The translations under genes were made by a program, and so were the position numbers. Source: Zoroaster sp. YZ-2022 (lineage: Eukaryota > Echinodermata > Asteroidea > Forcipulatida > Zoroasteridae). Taken from it: a stretch of DNA of 64,000 bases. The stretch is from assembly GCA_029582265.1 (NCBI GenBank), contig CM055821.1:44893694-44957693 (forward strand), read 5' to 3'. How positions within the stretch are numbered: position 1 is the stretch's first letter; the number at the start of each line of letters is the position of its first letter. Shown in pieces: positions 38,323 to 53,700 of the stretch. The notes under the pieces are model-generated. The model did not search any database. It was given only the letters and a program-made list of their open reading frames with translations, and was not told where the DNA came from.

Positions 38323-38588
38323 TACTACTCAAAACAATTTAGGGAACACCGGAATAATCTCAGTTAAAGCAAGACCATTTATTTCAGATAAACACAACGT
38401 TTCACAGAATTGATGAGAAACAACTGCACAATGAAACAGATGATAAAGGATGCATGTAGTGATTACACATTTCATGATATGACTACTGAAAGAGAGAGGG
38501 GGTTGCAAATGAAAATCCCGGTTCATGGAACATTTCAAACCTATTTGATGTTAAAAATCCGGTGTTCCCTAAATTGTTTTGAGTAGTA
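38323..38588. mobile_element. Mariner-type MITE with perfect 31-bp inverted repeats
   Basis: The first 31 bases (TACTACTCAAAACAATTTAG...) are an exact inverted copy of the last 31 (...CTAAATTGTTTTGAGTAGTA). 266 bases, TA at the borders as for Tc1/mariner targets. The lack of divergence suggests recent insertion. Confidence 0.9.
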
Positions 38589-38704
38589 TATTTTGCAATA
38601 ATCAAGACTTTTCCTTTATTTCGTACTTTCTTCGGGCCAGTTGCCAACAGATATCTCCAAGGAAAACTACGAAATACACAAAATGGGGTATTTCAGTTAC
38701 TCAC

Positions 38705-38752
38705 TTTGAAATGGTCCATGGGCTTCACTGGCTTGTCACTCGAATATTGATG
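38705..38752 (-). CDS. Gene 2, candidate exon g
   Basis: Acceptor CTAGTTGTTGTTAG, donor AAA|GTGAGT. Encodes HQYSSDKPVKPMDHFK in phase 0 to 0. The other two frames are closed. Confidence 0.48.
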
Positions 38753-41700
38753 CTAACAACAACTAGCATTTATTGATATTTTTAAATTTTATCTCAACTG
38801 AAATACGAAGAGCTATAAACACTCACAATGGCTGCACATATTCCAGTATCATATCAGTATAATGCGAGTAAGTGAAACAATTGATGAGTTAACCCTCCTA
38901 CTCTAGCTGCACTTTAGTGGCAAAGTAGCTATACAGGTCAAAATCAGTCAACTGCCTGTTTTGACTGTTGACCCAAATGTGCACACAGGGGCATTTTTGA
39001 CTGGTTTTTACTGTCATTTTGACCACCCTCAACAATACCAGACAATGCTTTTACCAGTCAAAAACAGTCGACTCATTTTGACCAGTAAATGTACTTACTA
39101 CACGTACGGTTTGACAGTATTTGACTTTTAAGTGCACTAGATATACCTTGGCAAGTATATCAACATTTTGACTGATTTGGACCCTTGCAGTCATAGGAGG
39201 GTTAAAGATGCACTTTTCATGTGCCGTCCATGAGCTTCAAATATAAAACACAGGGGCATCAGTGATGATAACATGCAGGGCGCCATCAGTGTTTAACATC
39301 TGTGCCAAATATCTGTTAAAATGTACACAGTACATTATAAACTCTTGAAAAGCACAACGCAAGTGCATCTTGAAACTTTAGGGGTATAATAAGTGGGTAA
39401 ACTTCAGGGGATTTTGATCGGGTGGGTCAGGAAAGGAGGCGCAGGTACAGTCCTTATTGCTATGACTAGTTATACTTAATTCTCAAATGTTAATCAATAC
39501 TTAACAGCATACAGGAGTAACATTTACCAATACTTATCTGGGCATGCACTGATTCAGATTGTTAACAACTAACAATTTAGAATTCTCAAACTAACATGGG
39601 AAAATATTCCCCATTCCTCAAACGAAGTAACACACAGCGGCAATAAAAGTATCGTAAGAATCTATCATTTTGGGTTCAAACATGTACATGTACTCGTTTT
39701 GTATAATCATTTCATCCAGTTGTAAGACATGAAATACTATGGGGTGACAAATACCATCATAATTCATAGATTAGATTTGACTAATTACTATCAATTATCC
39801 AATGTAAAAGGCACAGCTGTATGTACATTATGTAGAGCAGTAACACAAACATTTTCTTGTAGCACTCCAAGTTTTATCCGTGGAAATATTTTCAAACATT
39901 TTTTTTCCGGCAAAGCCACTACTTTAATCAAACAAAGGGCCACTCCTACACGCCTATACAAATAAACAAGCAATAACGTATGTCCCTGGCGCTCTTGTCA
40001 GCTGCATTTGAGCGGAAACGTGTTGCTGAATGGCTTGTTTCAATGACGTTATAATCGCCCTCGTGCTGAATTGACTAACCTAGTAATTTTTTTTTCTTTT
40101 AGTATTCGACAAAACTACAAGCATTATTTTGCTGCACATGGTTCTTCCTGCATGCTTTGTGTAGGCCTGTGGCAAGGTTTGGAGTGTGAAGGTACATATG
40201 TGTGGAACATTTTATGCTGCCTAACACAAAGCATAGCCTGCAGGTATGCATATTTGAATTTGTCATATATGCTTCAAGTAATCCAAGCCTTCTCCCTCCC
40301 CCCCCATCATACATAGCCACAGGCATGAAGAATCTATGTATTCAAGAAATCTACCATATGCTGCATTTAGCAGAGAATATCACCCAATAATTCCCAATAT
40401 CATCCAAAGCTTTGCCACAAACATCTTTACACAAGATTTTGTATTCAGCGGCACTGATATGACTCCCCCAAAAAAGGAAATCACATTCACGGCAAAAATA
40501 ATTGTAGCTGAGCATTGACGTATGCATGTTACCAGCATACAATACTTACACATTTACATCTAACTATATAGTGTACATATATATTATATACTTTTGTTTC
40601 AAACTATGATTACAATAATACAAGAAATACACCAGTTAGGTCGTGATGAACCAGTCTCTTTGAAATACATGGCCTTCCCTGCTGAAGACCTCAGGGTTCC
40701 AGACAAAGAAACATTCAAAATTCAGACCAATTTGAAGTCCAAACCGACAGAGATTACCGCCAAATGTGTGACCCAATTTTAAAATCCCAAATAAATTATG
40801 ATTTAACTTAAAAGATGAGTAAAACAAATTACAATAACAGTATGCAATGCATACAATTAACAAAATGGATGGAATATAATAATGAAAGAAAAACAAACTC
40901 CTTTGTAGTTTCAATTTTTGAATCAACAAGAACTGTATGGTTAAGGCCATGTATTCTCCATCAACTATGTTTAATTACCACCTTCCTTGGATAAAGATGA
41001 TTGAATAATAGGTCACTGGACTTTGAGATTGCACTATATTTTTCCCCAGAAATTAGTTCCTGCTTGACACAACGTCAGACGCAAATTTTCAGAGTTATGA
41101 GATGTTGATTTAATGATCTTATAAGTGCAATTTATGTCCTGACTGGAGATGTGCGTTTCCTGGCTACAATCAACGTTAGCTTTCTAGAATCTTAGAATCC
41201 AGTCAAAAACCCCCACAATTCAAACAACTTTGGATACAAATTTAAGCAGTACCAAGCATTGGTTTGTTACTATTTACCAGATAGGGCACGATTTAATATA
41301 TACACAATATGACAGAGACCTCCATGACAATGTACTGAACCCCCATGGCACGAGGTACGATGACAATTAATGCAAGGTGACAACTGGTGCCAAATGACAA
41401 TTTGATCAAGATGACAATTTGTGCTAATGGCTAAATGCAGTTTCAGAGTCCGTAAAGACGTTTATCAAAGGGCGGACATCTTGTATTTCCTCAATACAAA
41501 TCCATGTGGCCAAACTGAGGCTGGAATGAAAATAGGCTGGTCCCTTCTATGCACTGACAGTTAGCACTAAAATGTGACTGGCGTACAGGGAGCCTGATAA
41601 AGATGACTGCAGCATTATCAAGGTCTACAGACCTTGATCACGCTGCTGCCATCTTTGTCAGATTCCCTGTATACGCAACAGCGATTATAGTGCCAATTCT

Positions 41701-44700
41701 CATTAGATAAAAGGAGCCAGACTACTTCCCTTCTGGCCTCACTTTGGTCACATGGATTTGTATGGAAGAAAAAAAAAGATGGCAATACAATGATCACAGT
41801 CGATTGTAAATTTCAGCCAATCCACTAGGTGACTCTAATGGGATACGAATGGGACATGAATGAGACCCACTAGGTGACTCTAATGGGATACGAATGGGAC
41901 ATGAATGAGACCCACTAGGTGACTTTAATTGGATATGAATGGGACATGAATGTGAGGATGATGAACCTGAAGGTATGTTAATAAACAGTTTCTTCAAGGT
42001 TATAATGCGCAATCTTGTACATGGGTCAAATGTTCAAGAATACCAAAGTATGCAATTGGAATACAGAAATGTGCAAATGATCAATATGTAGCCTTACATT
42101 TCGACCTTACAGGATCTTTCTTATTTTGACCGTAGCTGGGTCTTTCTCAAACACAAAGATCCTGCAATGATCAAAACGTAAGACACTTGCTACCATGTTT
42201 GCATGTATACCTAAATTCATTTTGATTGGTAAGCAGTTTTCAATAGCTTACTATTTATTTAAGATTAATGAAGACAATGACTATGACTAATGATGTCTGA
42301 AGTGCATGTAGACACGTTTTTTTTGTTAATAAAACTTCCTTCCTGATGGGGGCTTGTTTACGAAAAAGAAGTTAGGAAACCTTTTTGAAGATTGCAATTA
42401 TTTAAATCAGGCATGCATTTTTGTAATTGCAAAAAAAACGAGGAAATGGCTAGGCGCAAAAAACTTTGTACAGTGTTTTAAAGTTTTCTATGACACTAGG
42501 ATACTTTAAAAAAAAGAGAAAATCAGCTGATCAGCTGAAAAGTTGCATGCCTGATAAATTCAGAGGGATGATCATGTGTTTATTACAGTGAATTTGGACG
42601 TGGTATGTACTACTCCATGAAAAAATGGGGGAAAATTAATATAATATAATTTCTTTGTGTTAATTGGAATTTTAACTGGATATAATGTTAAGTAATATTT
42701 GTAGCTTTGATGTTAATAAAAGCCCTTTCGCAGGGGATTCTTTTTACGAAAAAGAAGTTACGCAACCACGATGACCTTTCTAAAGAGCGCAATGATTTTA
42801 AATTCCGAGGGATGATCATGTGTGTATTAAAGTGAATTTGTATGTTGTTTGTATTACTCTATGAAAAAATGGGGGGGAATGGATAGAACATAATTTCTTT
42901 GTGTTGATTTTATTCTGGAAATAATGATTGAACGATTCAACCTTTTAAATGATTGGAGGGTCTTCAATCTGTTCTTGAACTCCTTTTATTTCAACACTAA
43001 GAAAATCTACAAAACAAAACGGTAAAAAAAAACCCAGAAGAAATCAACTTTTACTCAATATAAAATGGAAATATACGGAATGGAAGAATGAAAAGAAAAA
43101 AATTCTCTTTTGTTTATTATTCAGGACAGATTTAAAACCGTATCTATGGTAACTAAACACTGAATCTTTATACAAGGGTTTGGATTGGTGGTAGGTTATG
43201 CTTTAGGTAGAAAATCATTACAGCAATTTCAACGCTAAACTTGGGTAAGTTTTTTAAGATTTGCACTGATTGTTTAGAGGTGTAATTTATAGATAGGTCT
43301 CTGGCTCAAAGTATTAACCTTCATTGTTCATCTTGACTTCATATGCTTCTCAAACCTTTATTAAGAAACCACATTTGTCACTCACAAATTATCACCATAA
43401 AACCACATGCCATTGCATCCGCTGAACACTGTCATGAGATCTCCCAATATAACACAACTGATTTGCTATTTTGTACAATTCATTTGACTGAAGTATTTGT
43501 GTTTTCAAAAGCAATTAGAACACAGAAGTACATTCTTTTTTTTGCCAAATACACAACTAAGTATGGGTTGGCGAGCCACGGCGAAGATCACACAATGGCG
43601 ACGACGTAGCGAAAATTGACTTTTATTTATTGGTATTTTACAGAAGACGGAGTAGAGTCGAATGGTCAGAAGTTACCTGTCTGGCGTCGGCTGGAGAGGT
43701 TGTCATGGCTTCCCACTCGCCCACGTTGGCTGAGCTGTATTGGAGGGCCGGCCTGTAAGGAGGGAGGGACCAGAGGGCAAAAAATTTCTTTATTTTTTAC
43801 AATATCTTTCAAGGCTTCCTGGTGGAAGTTAGGTGTTTTTGTGGAATCATCTACATACTTGAATGATCTACTTGAACATGCGCGCACTTAGACATGCTTA
43901 TAGAGTGAATCTTCAGTAGATTGCATGATTTGCATTGATTTTTTTTATATCTGCCAATCTTAGCAATGAAATTCAATGGGATGGAATGTTATGAAACTGT
44001 GTCATGGCGGAGTGGTCTGGAGCATCAGACTTATTTTTCTGGTTGCTGGGTGATCAGTGTCCAGAACATGGGTTCGTATCCTATCCAGAATGGTCATGGG
44101 TTCTTGAGCCATATCCATTACCATGAATTGCTTCTCTCCACCCAGGAATATAAATGGGGAACTTTGAGGATTGATTAGCTGACAAACAGGAAGCCAGGGG
44201 GCTAACTTGATAGAGCTGCAAAGCAGAAACATATTACTCACCAGAAATAAATTGCTCAGCAAGGTTTCTTTGGTTACCAGCCAAACCTTCAAACAATATT
44301 TGCTTACTTTGGCTGGTAGTCTGTTTTTATAATTCTAAGCAGAAATATTAGCTTCTCTGCATATCAGCCCTATGAGATTAGCCCCGAGCCTGTATACTCT
44401 ATGAAGTAGCTGTAGCTACGAAAGCTTATGCCTATTTTTAAGTTTAGTTAGTCTTAAAAGTGCTACCATTTATATATATATATATATATCTTACTCTACA
44501 GGGATCAGAGATGGTATAAGGAGTGATTTAGACTATAAATGCGGTTATATAACACACACCAGGGGCCAATTTTATAGAGCTGCTATGCAGAGAATTTTAC
44601 TAAGCAATATCAGACTACCAGCCAAAATGCATACTTTTTGTATGAAAGTTTGGCTGGTAACCAAAGAAATTTGCTAAGCAAAATGTTTCTGGTAAGCAGC

Positions 44701-47700
44701 TATATGAAATTGGGCCCTGATTAAGCCATTGTCCCTGCCCACCCTTGGCAAATGATGCCCACCCTTAGCAAACTCGGTCACACACCAATATAAAAGCACC
44801 TAACCGATAAGCTAGAATCATCATGGTTTATCCGTACCGTTTTAAAACCCTGGATAAGTGTATCATCATTGTGGTGATAAACCACTACGATGGAGGCCAT
44901 TATGACTGTTAATAGTAACAGTTAAGTGATTGAAAACTTGAGATGGTTTTTCAGTGACAGAGGTTTTCTCGATTACTATTTGTTTTAGTTCTACTTACAT
45001 CATCATTTCCCCGACTGGTGAGGACTGACATGGAGCTAGCTCGTTTCATGCTGTATAAAGCAAAGGAGAGGAAGGCAGGGATAGGGGTAACATCATAATT
45101 AGAACACATAAAAAACCTTGCTCGTTAGTATGAATACTAATGACATGCAAATAAATGTTATTCAGAAACATGAATCTATGTGAAGGCAAACATTTCAAGG
45201 ACTAATCCGGTCATAGTTTGATTATTTTTGTTGATATGTACAACGACCATTACATTCTGTTTATCACTGGTACTATAAAAACCTGTGTATAGTGGACACC
45301 CTAGAAAACCGTGAAAAGTGTCCACATTATACAGGTTACTACAATATCAAAATTTTTGCACAAATTGTCTCAACTCTAGACCATATGAGGCTGCCTATTC
45401 TGAGCAGGTGCTTGCTTTTAATATGTGCTTATTCTTAGATCTGGCATGACGTCATACCCCTTGGTTGGACTTGGTACATGTAGTTGAAATCATAGCCTGG
45501 GCAACTTGCCATATATATCACTGTTGTATCTATTTCATTCAAACACAGTGCATTGTGTCAAGTTGTCAGGCTAGAAAAAAAAAGAAGCATCAAGCGCATT
45601 TGAAAACTAAAATGGTGCGTGTACAGTAACACGATGACACCACTTAGGAGAACAGCGCTGGCAAAATATGTTGTTACTTTCACCTTGGTAGGTGGAATAA
45701 CCTACCAAGTAGTTATCTATTAGGCATGCTAAAAGTCTAGATCTAAGAACAGTAGCAGCTCATAAAAATGCGTAGCCTCAAATCTAAACTTTGGGGTGCA
45801 TCCTTTTCACAGATCCGGGCTGCCATTGTAACTGAAATAGCTTAATTCTTAAGCTTTATCAATTTTCTTTTATTTGTAACATCTTTAAGATTGATTACTT
45901 GAAAAATGCCATAGGGAATGAACATTTTAAATTCTGCTTGTTAAAAGCTATATTTTATGGTGAATCTTTTTTGCAGTATTTGAAAAATCTAATAGATTGT
46001 TATTTAAGATATTATTTTCAACTGATGCATGTATTTTGATTTCAAGACATATTGACAAAATGCCCAAATTACATGCAAAGTACATACATGTACAGTTAAA
46101 AAAAATATGTCCTGCAAAAATGTCAAATTATTTACACATTTGAACACAAAAGAAAATATGAAAATATACTTAGGAAAAAAAATACAATAAGCAAAAATAG
46201 TCTCTTTACAAGTTTCACTGAAAAAGTCATGCATAAAAAAATGTGGAGATTTTTTTTTCAAATCAAAATATATCTCCACTTAAACAAAGCTAAAATAATA
46301 TGAAGATTCAAAAAAGGACAGGCAGAAATGCTGCAAAATTTCATTATGATTCAAGAAGAAAAATTGTAATATAACATTATTTCTAAAACGTAAAATAAAT
46401 TAATAAAAATTATTTTAAAATTAAAAAAAATAAAAAACACCACTGAAAATATTTCAGATTAAAAAGTATATTTGCAAAACTAAATGTCTACATAATTTAA
46501 TTTATACATTTTGGTAAATGTCTTCCAATTTTACATCAAGCTATAAATCCAATAATGGACATGGATGGAATAATTCCAAAACTGTATGACTCGCCGTTTC
46601 TCCAAACTAGTGGTATCATTACTTTGTTATTTGGTTGCCATGGCTCCCAGTATTTTCATCCTCAAACAAGCCCTACCTCAACAAGTTATTCGTCTGTTGA
46701 TATTGTTTATAAAGGTTTCCGACTTGACAAAACATATAAAGTACTTCCTTTTTCAAAATTATGGAAAAGTGTGAGCGATATTTCATAGAAATCCTGACTC
46801 AGCAAAATGTTTGCATTTCAAAATGCATTTCTACTTTATAATTACATAATTAACACAGAAAAACATAATTGACTATTGAATGGAACAGTACAATGATAAT
46901 GAATGTACATGCATTCACCAAACTGTTGTACGCACATTAATTGTGTACATGTTTCACTGTTTGAAGAAACAAGGCTATTTTCAGAAATTGCTCCAGGCAA
47001 GGTCAAATTCAAACTCTTCGTTTCATTGGTTCATCCTCAACAAGTCCATGGGCAATTTCTGTATTTTTAGCCACTGCTCCCGCCGTGCACTTTCTTTTGC
47101 CGATGCATTCCAGAGAGACTAAATATAAGGTGTGGCACAGAGGGATATGCACTACGTGGTACAACAGGGATTACTTGGTGTGACACACAGGGTGATACTA
47201 GTACCTCTATAGGAACGGAGAGACTTCTAGAAACCTCTATGCAGTTACTTCTATGCAAACTGGGTCAAAGGTACGTGAAATGGGATAAACAAATAGGACA
47301 AGAGACAAAAAAGAGATAACATTAAAGCTTTTCAAAAGTATGAAAAGGGGGAGAAAAAACAGTGAACTAGCTAAAAAATCAGGGGGAACCATTTTATGGT
47401 TTGTATTGACAAGTTTTAGATGAAAATGATTTGATTCATGCAAAGTAATTTGACACAAAACTGACCCAAATGTAGCTAGATTTTAAAGATTTTTCTATTT
47501 AGTTTCTAACAGAAAACAAACTACAGTTTTATGTAGTATCATTAAGTATGTGTAATGGCCTTATGTCTCCTTTTAGCCTGATTTAAAATCTGTTTGGGCT
47601 TCTTTATTTCTCAGTGATACAACCTAGTGCTATCCAAAGAAATCCTTTGTTTCTGATCGCAGATCTACAAACATTAACTAGCATCATTTGTTGAAGTCCA

Positions 47701-50700
47701 ACACACAAACCAACCAAGGTAGGATCTTCACATCTTCCACATTTTGCCATTGGTATGTAATCCTTCGCTCTCTGTACAACATGTTTTTTTTTTTTATGAA
47801 GTCAGTAGGTGCAGATGATTAGATGGGTGCTGCAAGCAGGAAAATGCATCAAACATGCAGCATGACACAGGGTGCAAGACTTTAAAAAATCAAGATTCGA
47901 CAACTTATATTCAAAAAGAGTTATTGGGAATGGTCCTTTTGAGAATATTTTCTGCAGTTCAAAACAAAAATTTAAAGATTTTCTAAACTGTGACAAGCTA
48001 TTGCCAGTAAACATTTTGACTTTTCAGGACTGACGTTTCTTTTTCGCAAATTATATGTATCAGAGATTGTAAGTAATTTATTCAATAAGTGTACTCATTC
48101 TACATATTTTTCAGACTTGAGGATACAAAATATTTCAATAACATCTTTAACCGAGGGAAATATTCGTCACCACAATTTGATGCTCCTCCAATGAAGAAAT
48201 GTCCTACTTCTCAAAACTTCACAAATTTCAAACTCTTGAGCACTGTAAATCATATAACCGCGATGATGTAACAGAATGAATAACCGATTTGCATGTGCAA
48301 AAATATAAAATCCAGATTTTTATATTTGCCTTGCATCAAAACTTAGGCGAGGCGGGAATGACGGGATGGGGTGGGGGGGGGGGAAATGTGCACAAATCAC
48401 AATGCTTGGCAAACTTTCAAGACATCATGCAGTGCCGCATTTGGTTAGAAACACACCATGCATTCGCAAAGAAATCGAACAAGATGGACTGAAGATGTAA
48501 AAGAACTCCGTGCTACTCTGGAAATTCTGTCTTGACGGTGACATCTGGGCGTCCCAATTTTAGGGGTGGTTTTTCTTTTTGGCAAACTACTGACAGCTTA
48601 GGGGCCATCCAAAGTTGTCAACATTTTCAAGGTAATACAGACCTATTTTTCAAGACCCCCCCCCACCCTCAAAGTAGTACTTATTTACATTTTATTTTAC
48701 ACGAATTAAATTTTTTCCGATTGTTTATAAATATCAATATTTTTAAAGTAGTACACTCGGCGCCGACCCCCCACCCCATGGCAGTACCCTTTGTACATGA
48801 AAATGGTGACAACTTTGGACTGCTCCTTAAAGCCATAATAAACTCTTAGAAAGAGGTTATTATTACACATCTGTACTTCATGAAATTCCAGATAATTGTA
48901 TAGAAACTGACCTGTGCAAGTTTGGCTGAATAAGTTCACAGTGAGATAATTTTGAAAATTCATTTACAGTTTTCAAACTCAAATTAAATAGTTTGACGGA
49001 CTTCAGCAAATGATCTCCGATTGAAACTTGTATATTTCTCTGTGTTTTTCAGAATATTTCTCAGGATGGTTATTACCTGTGCCTAATTCACATCAAGTGA
49101 GCTTTTAGTTCATTCAGATAATCAGTTCAACACTGAAGGTGTACAAGAGCCCTGTCTATTAAGAATTCAAGCAAATCCGTAGTGCTTCAAATCATATACT
49201 GTCACCGAATCAGACAAAATTTCTTGAACACTGTGAAATGGCTGAATGAGAAAAACACTTATCGTTCCATAAAGGATATCGACAGCGATCCGGCTTGTTC
49301 ATCTTAAAAGGGCCTCCCATTTTGAAAGATTTAAAACAAAACTACTTGCAGTAGTGTATGCTTCTGTACTGCCATGAAATATCACCAAAACAAAACAAAA
49401 ACAAAACAAATATATAGATAACTTTCTGTACATTGCCAGAGAATAACTAAAGTCAACAGTAGAATTCCTGCTAAATTACACATTTTGATTGCCTCCTCCA
49501 ATCTCCTATGTTAAAGTATTTTGCCAATTCCAGGAAGACAAAGACAAGAGGAAGAATTAAGAACCTGAGACTATCAGGTCAAAGGTCAGACTCCAATGTG
49601 AAGTATAGCTCTCCACATCACACAAATATATGTATCTGCATCAGTGCTGAGCGCTTTTGCGTCATCTACAAATCTGCTTCTTCACTGGCAGGTGAAATAT
49701 TAGAAGTCAATGACTGCCTGTGATTCTTTATGCATAAAGATAAGGTACAGGATTGGTTCTTCCAAAATAATCAAATAGTCAAATTTCAATGTAAAACCTG
49801 ATGATGATATGAGAGATAATTTTGTTTTAGGTGCTGCCTGAGTGAAATAACTTCCAGTTTGAATTTAGGAGAGAGTACTTTTCCTAAATTCCACCTTAGA
49901 ATGAATACAAAAAATCTGAATGCATTCTCACTATTTCCTTGTGAATGAAACAACGTAATAAGCTGAAACGTTCACAGGATGGATGTTGATTCAAAGAGAG
50001 TAAGTGAACTCTAAGAAGCAGTTTTGCCAACATTACCAATGTTGTACCTTCCCTTTAACATAATCTGCACAAGACACTGTGGTGTCAGTTATGTATTCTC
50101 CAACTTTCAAGCACTGGCACAGGCACTTTCACAGCTGACTATAAGACGGGAATAGACTTTCCACTTTATAACCTTGTCACTGAAACTGCACAATATATGA
50201 CACTGAAACTGCACAATATATGACACTGAAACTGCACAATATATGACACTGCAGGCCAATGTTCCATATTCTCCTGCATCATGAAGTACCTGGTCCGTCC
50301 ACAGCCGACTCAGGCCGGAATCCAACCCACAACATCCCGCTTACTAGAGTAGACTCTTCACGTTTCTTTTCTGAAATCACCATCTGACATTCCAGGCCGT
50401 TCCTATATTCTCCTCCTATCGGGATACACCTGTGAAACCCACAATTGACTCGGACAAAAAATCCAACCTACAACATCCCGCTTACTAGAGTTGACTCTTC
50501 ACTTCTCCTTTTCTGAAATCACACCATCTGACACGACAGGCCGTTTCCATATTCTCAGGATCTACCAGGCTCCATCATACACCTGAGAAGTCCGCAATTG
50601 ACTAAGATCAAAAACCCAACCCACAATCTCCTACCTTAACCCTAACTCCCTAGACAACAAAGCCAGTTGGAGGATTTTGAAGGATTTTTATTGTTTTAAT

Positions 50701-53700
50701 ACAATGCCTAGGGAGTTAGGGTTAAGCCAGTATACACTTTTGGTAAACTGTCTGTAAATTCATCTATTCCAGCACCCAAAACAGAATATTTCTAGAGATG
50801 TTTGATGCCATCATCAACTTTGTGTAAAACTGTGATCGTTTTTTTTTCTTTCTTTTTTTTTAGATTACCAATAGTGTACAGTAGCTTATATAGAGTAGAT
50901 GTCACTTTTTTTCTTCTTCTGAAATCGCAATATCTGATAGTTTTTTACGCTGATATGTCAGTTCTTAAAGGAAATTTTTATACGAAGCTTCAACCAATCA
51001 CCTGCTACACTCTGATGACCCATCCATGTTTGATTTCAAGTTATCTGCCATCATTGCAGTCCCTTCTCGACTTTAATAAGATGATTTTAATATGCACCTT
51101 ACAAATCTTCACACCATGTGGCATGAGCACCATTAACTGCATACATTTGCATCTGAGGATACAAACAAGTCAACCTGTCGCATCTACCAAAGAGCATCAA
51201 AGAGGAGCTCTGAGCAAATATCAATAACTGACCTATCTCCATTATTACAGAGGCTTTTTCATAATCTAACCCAAAGGTAGAATATTGTAAAAAGCTATTT
51301 TGCCTGAACCCTTCTTGTCTCAAATTCAGAAAACTCTGAGGTCCACTGGGTTTGAACAACTGGCCTCTCTAATATTTTCTTCATACAGGGTCATTTTGGT
51401 AGCAATTATGTAGAGGCTAAGTTCTATAAATATTATTTAAATAAAATAAATAAAATAAACCTGGAAGTATCTTATTGTCTAATAGTATTAAACTATATTC
51501 AAATCTTGGCAGGAACCTAATGTACACCACTTTCAATGCATATATTTATTTCTAACCTTCTAATTACAAAGAATGATAACCACAGCATACAGCCCCTGAA
51601 CACTTTTGGTAATGTCCCTCAAAATCAGAGATTTGGGAGAATACAAACTAAGACTTTGAATTAATGTAGTAGAAAGTTGATGATCAGGGTGTGAAGTTAA
51701 GGGTTGCCTTAAATGAACAAGGGCAACCTAGTGAACTGATAGGGGTTGCCCATTCCCCAACCTAACACATTTTATCACATCAAATACCATCAAAGCCTCA
51801 AAACTTTCAATCAAATACAGGCCTCCCAGTGCCTAATCTACCAAATATAAATTTTTATAGGTTTACCAAATGCCAAAATATAGGCTTTTATAGGTTATTT
51901 CCAGTGATTATGCAGTGTTAAGTAACAAGTTTTTGGTAAATTGTCTACCTTCTGAGTACTTTTTGCAACAAAGTACATTACCCCATACCCTGTCTGGCAG
52001 AAAATCTAAGAGCGGTACACATGTTACAGTTTGGCTACTGTTTTGGCTTCATCTCTTTATACTTAGGAAGTAATTTTTCTTCAAAGCCATGAAGATTTTA
52101 TGAGGAAGTTGAAAATGTGTTGCAGGAGATTAAAAATATAGGTTTTATAGGTTAATATAGGTTTTTTGGGGGAAATAAAAAGGTTCCCATTTTGATATAT
52201 AGGTTTTTATAGGTTTCGCTGGGAGGCCTGCAAATACCAGTTTTAAGTACTATACTAGCTCAAACTGTAAATTTCCTTTGCTACAATTCTTAAGATTTTC
52301 ATAAAATTTTGAATCAAGATGAACCCATCTAGTCCATGGGTGTATAATACATGTAGAAATTTTGAGGCAGCAATTTGTATCTGTAATTTATATTTGTAAG
52401 TTACCAATTACGATAAAACTTTCACTGGTTGGTTTTTTAGACATATGTTAATGAAATGTTATACACAACAATCTAATAGTAACCAAAAGTGTTCAGGGGG
52501 GTTTAAGTTATTATGGAAGAAAAATTTAAACTATGCTTACTCAAGATTAAGAGCTTAATGACGAGGGGGGGAGGAAATGACATGGGTAATTGTTCATGGA
52601 CAGACCAACTCGCTGAAAGAAAACTTATCAATAAATAAAGTACATAGAATAATAACATAAAATAAAATAAACAGGAATTAACATATCTCTGGAATGCTTG
52701 CAAAAGGTGCACTGTGCTTGTATAAAAAAAAAAATGCTGTGAAATCGATCAAATTGACATACACACATACAACACAGAAATATACAGGAATATACTGGTG
52801 CTAAATCTAAAACAATTCAACTAAAACATACTTTTCTTCACCAAAATGTGGACTAGTCTCTCAAGACATAGTGTAGGGTCTTTCTGCCCACCTTTTTAAA
52901 GTTTTAAAAAAATATTTTTGACAAGCACAATATTTTATTTGATTAGATCGTACACATAACAAAGAGACTGAACATGGAAGAAACAGCTGAGAATTTGAGG
53001 TACCTACAATAACTGATTATTAAGAAACCTTATCCTTTTGTATGGATTCTTTCACTAAGAAAAGGAGGCAATTGAACGTGCTAAAGTAAACAAGCGTCCT
53101 CTTTTCATGTTGAACAGTACAGAGATCAACTTGGCAGACAGTTAAAGACTAACATCTCAAAGAATTTCTTGGATGAGGTAAGTTTTACAACTGAACAAGT
53201 TCCTAGAAAAAATATCACCATCTCAAAATGTAGCCTTCCTAAGTAGTCATTCTTTTAAGTATTTATATTTAAAACCCAATATGTAGTTCTTATCACTAAA
53301 ATGTTGTTTTTTTGTGTTGCAACCCCCTCTTTGAATAAATAAATAGAAAATAGTTTCACGCTTCTTCCATGTCCTAGCAAACAACAATATTCACTGGATT
53401 TCAAATTCATTGCACTACTTTGACAAAACAATACTTGATGATCTTTCCATCACACTAAGCCACTCACCCCGATTTCACCATATCCACAAAATCATCAAAA
53501 ATGTCGGACCTTTGGGTCGTGCAAAAGTTAAGACAAGCATGAAACAGCTCAGTAAAACTTATTTAAACCTATCACCATAGTTGTTGGTATGCTTATAGAA
53601 AAGAATTTTAAATATAGTAAAAAAAATAAAACCAGTATGGCTGTATTATGAACTTCCATAGGAGGTACACTCAAATAAATTGTTTTTAAAAAGGTTAACT

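Noticed and set aside
40594..40782. Plus-strand frame with PVSLKYMAFPAEDLRVPDKE
   Set aside because: Looks protein-like, but it has no splice or family support and overlaps the minus-strand candidate exon 40633-40681.
46004..46279. Minus-strand 91-codon frame
   Set aside because: Phe/Ile/Lys-rich, AT-driven, no domain or splice support.
50700..50725. Interstitial telomere (GTTAGGGTTAA)
   Set aside because: Only single TTAGGG units occur, always at TTAA-flanked element ends, with no tandem array.
53118..53177. Plus-strand exon-like stretch reading YRDQLGRQLKTNISKNFLDE before a GTAAGT
   Set aside because: The acceptor and donor are good and the length is 20 codons, but no neighbouring plus-strand exon was found and it lies in an intron of minus-strand gene 2. 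It may be a pseudogene scrap.
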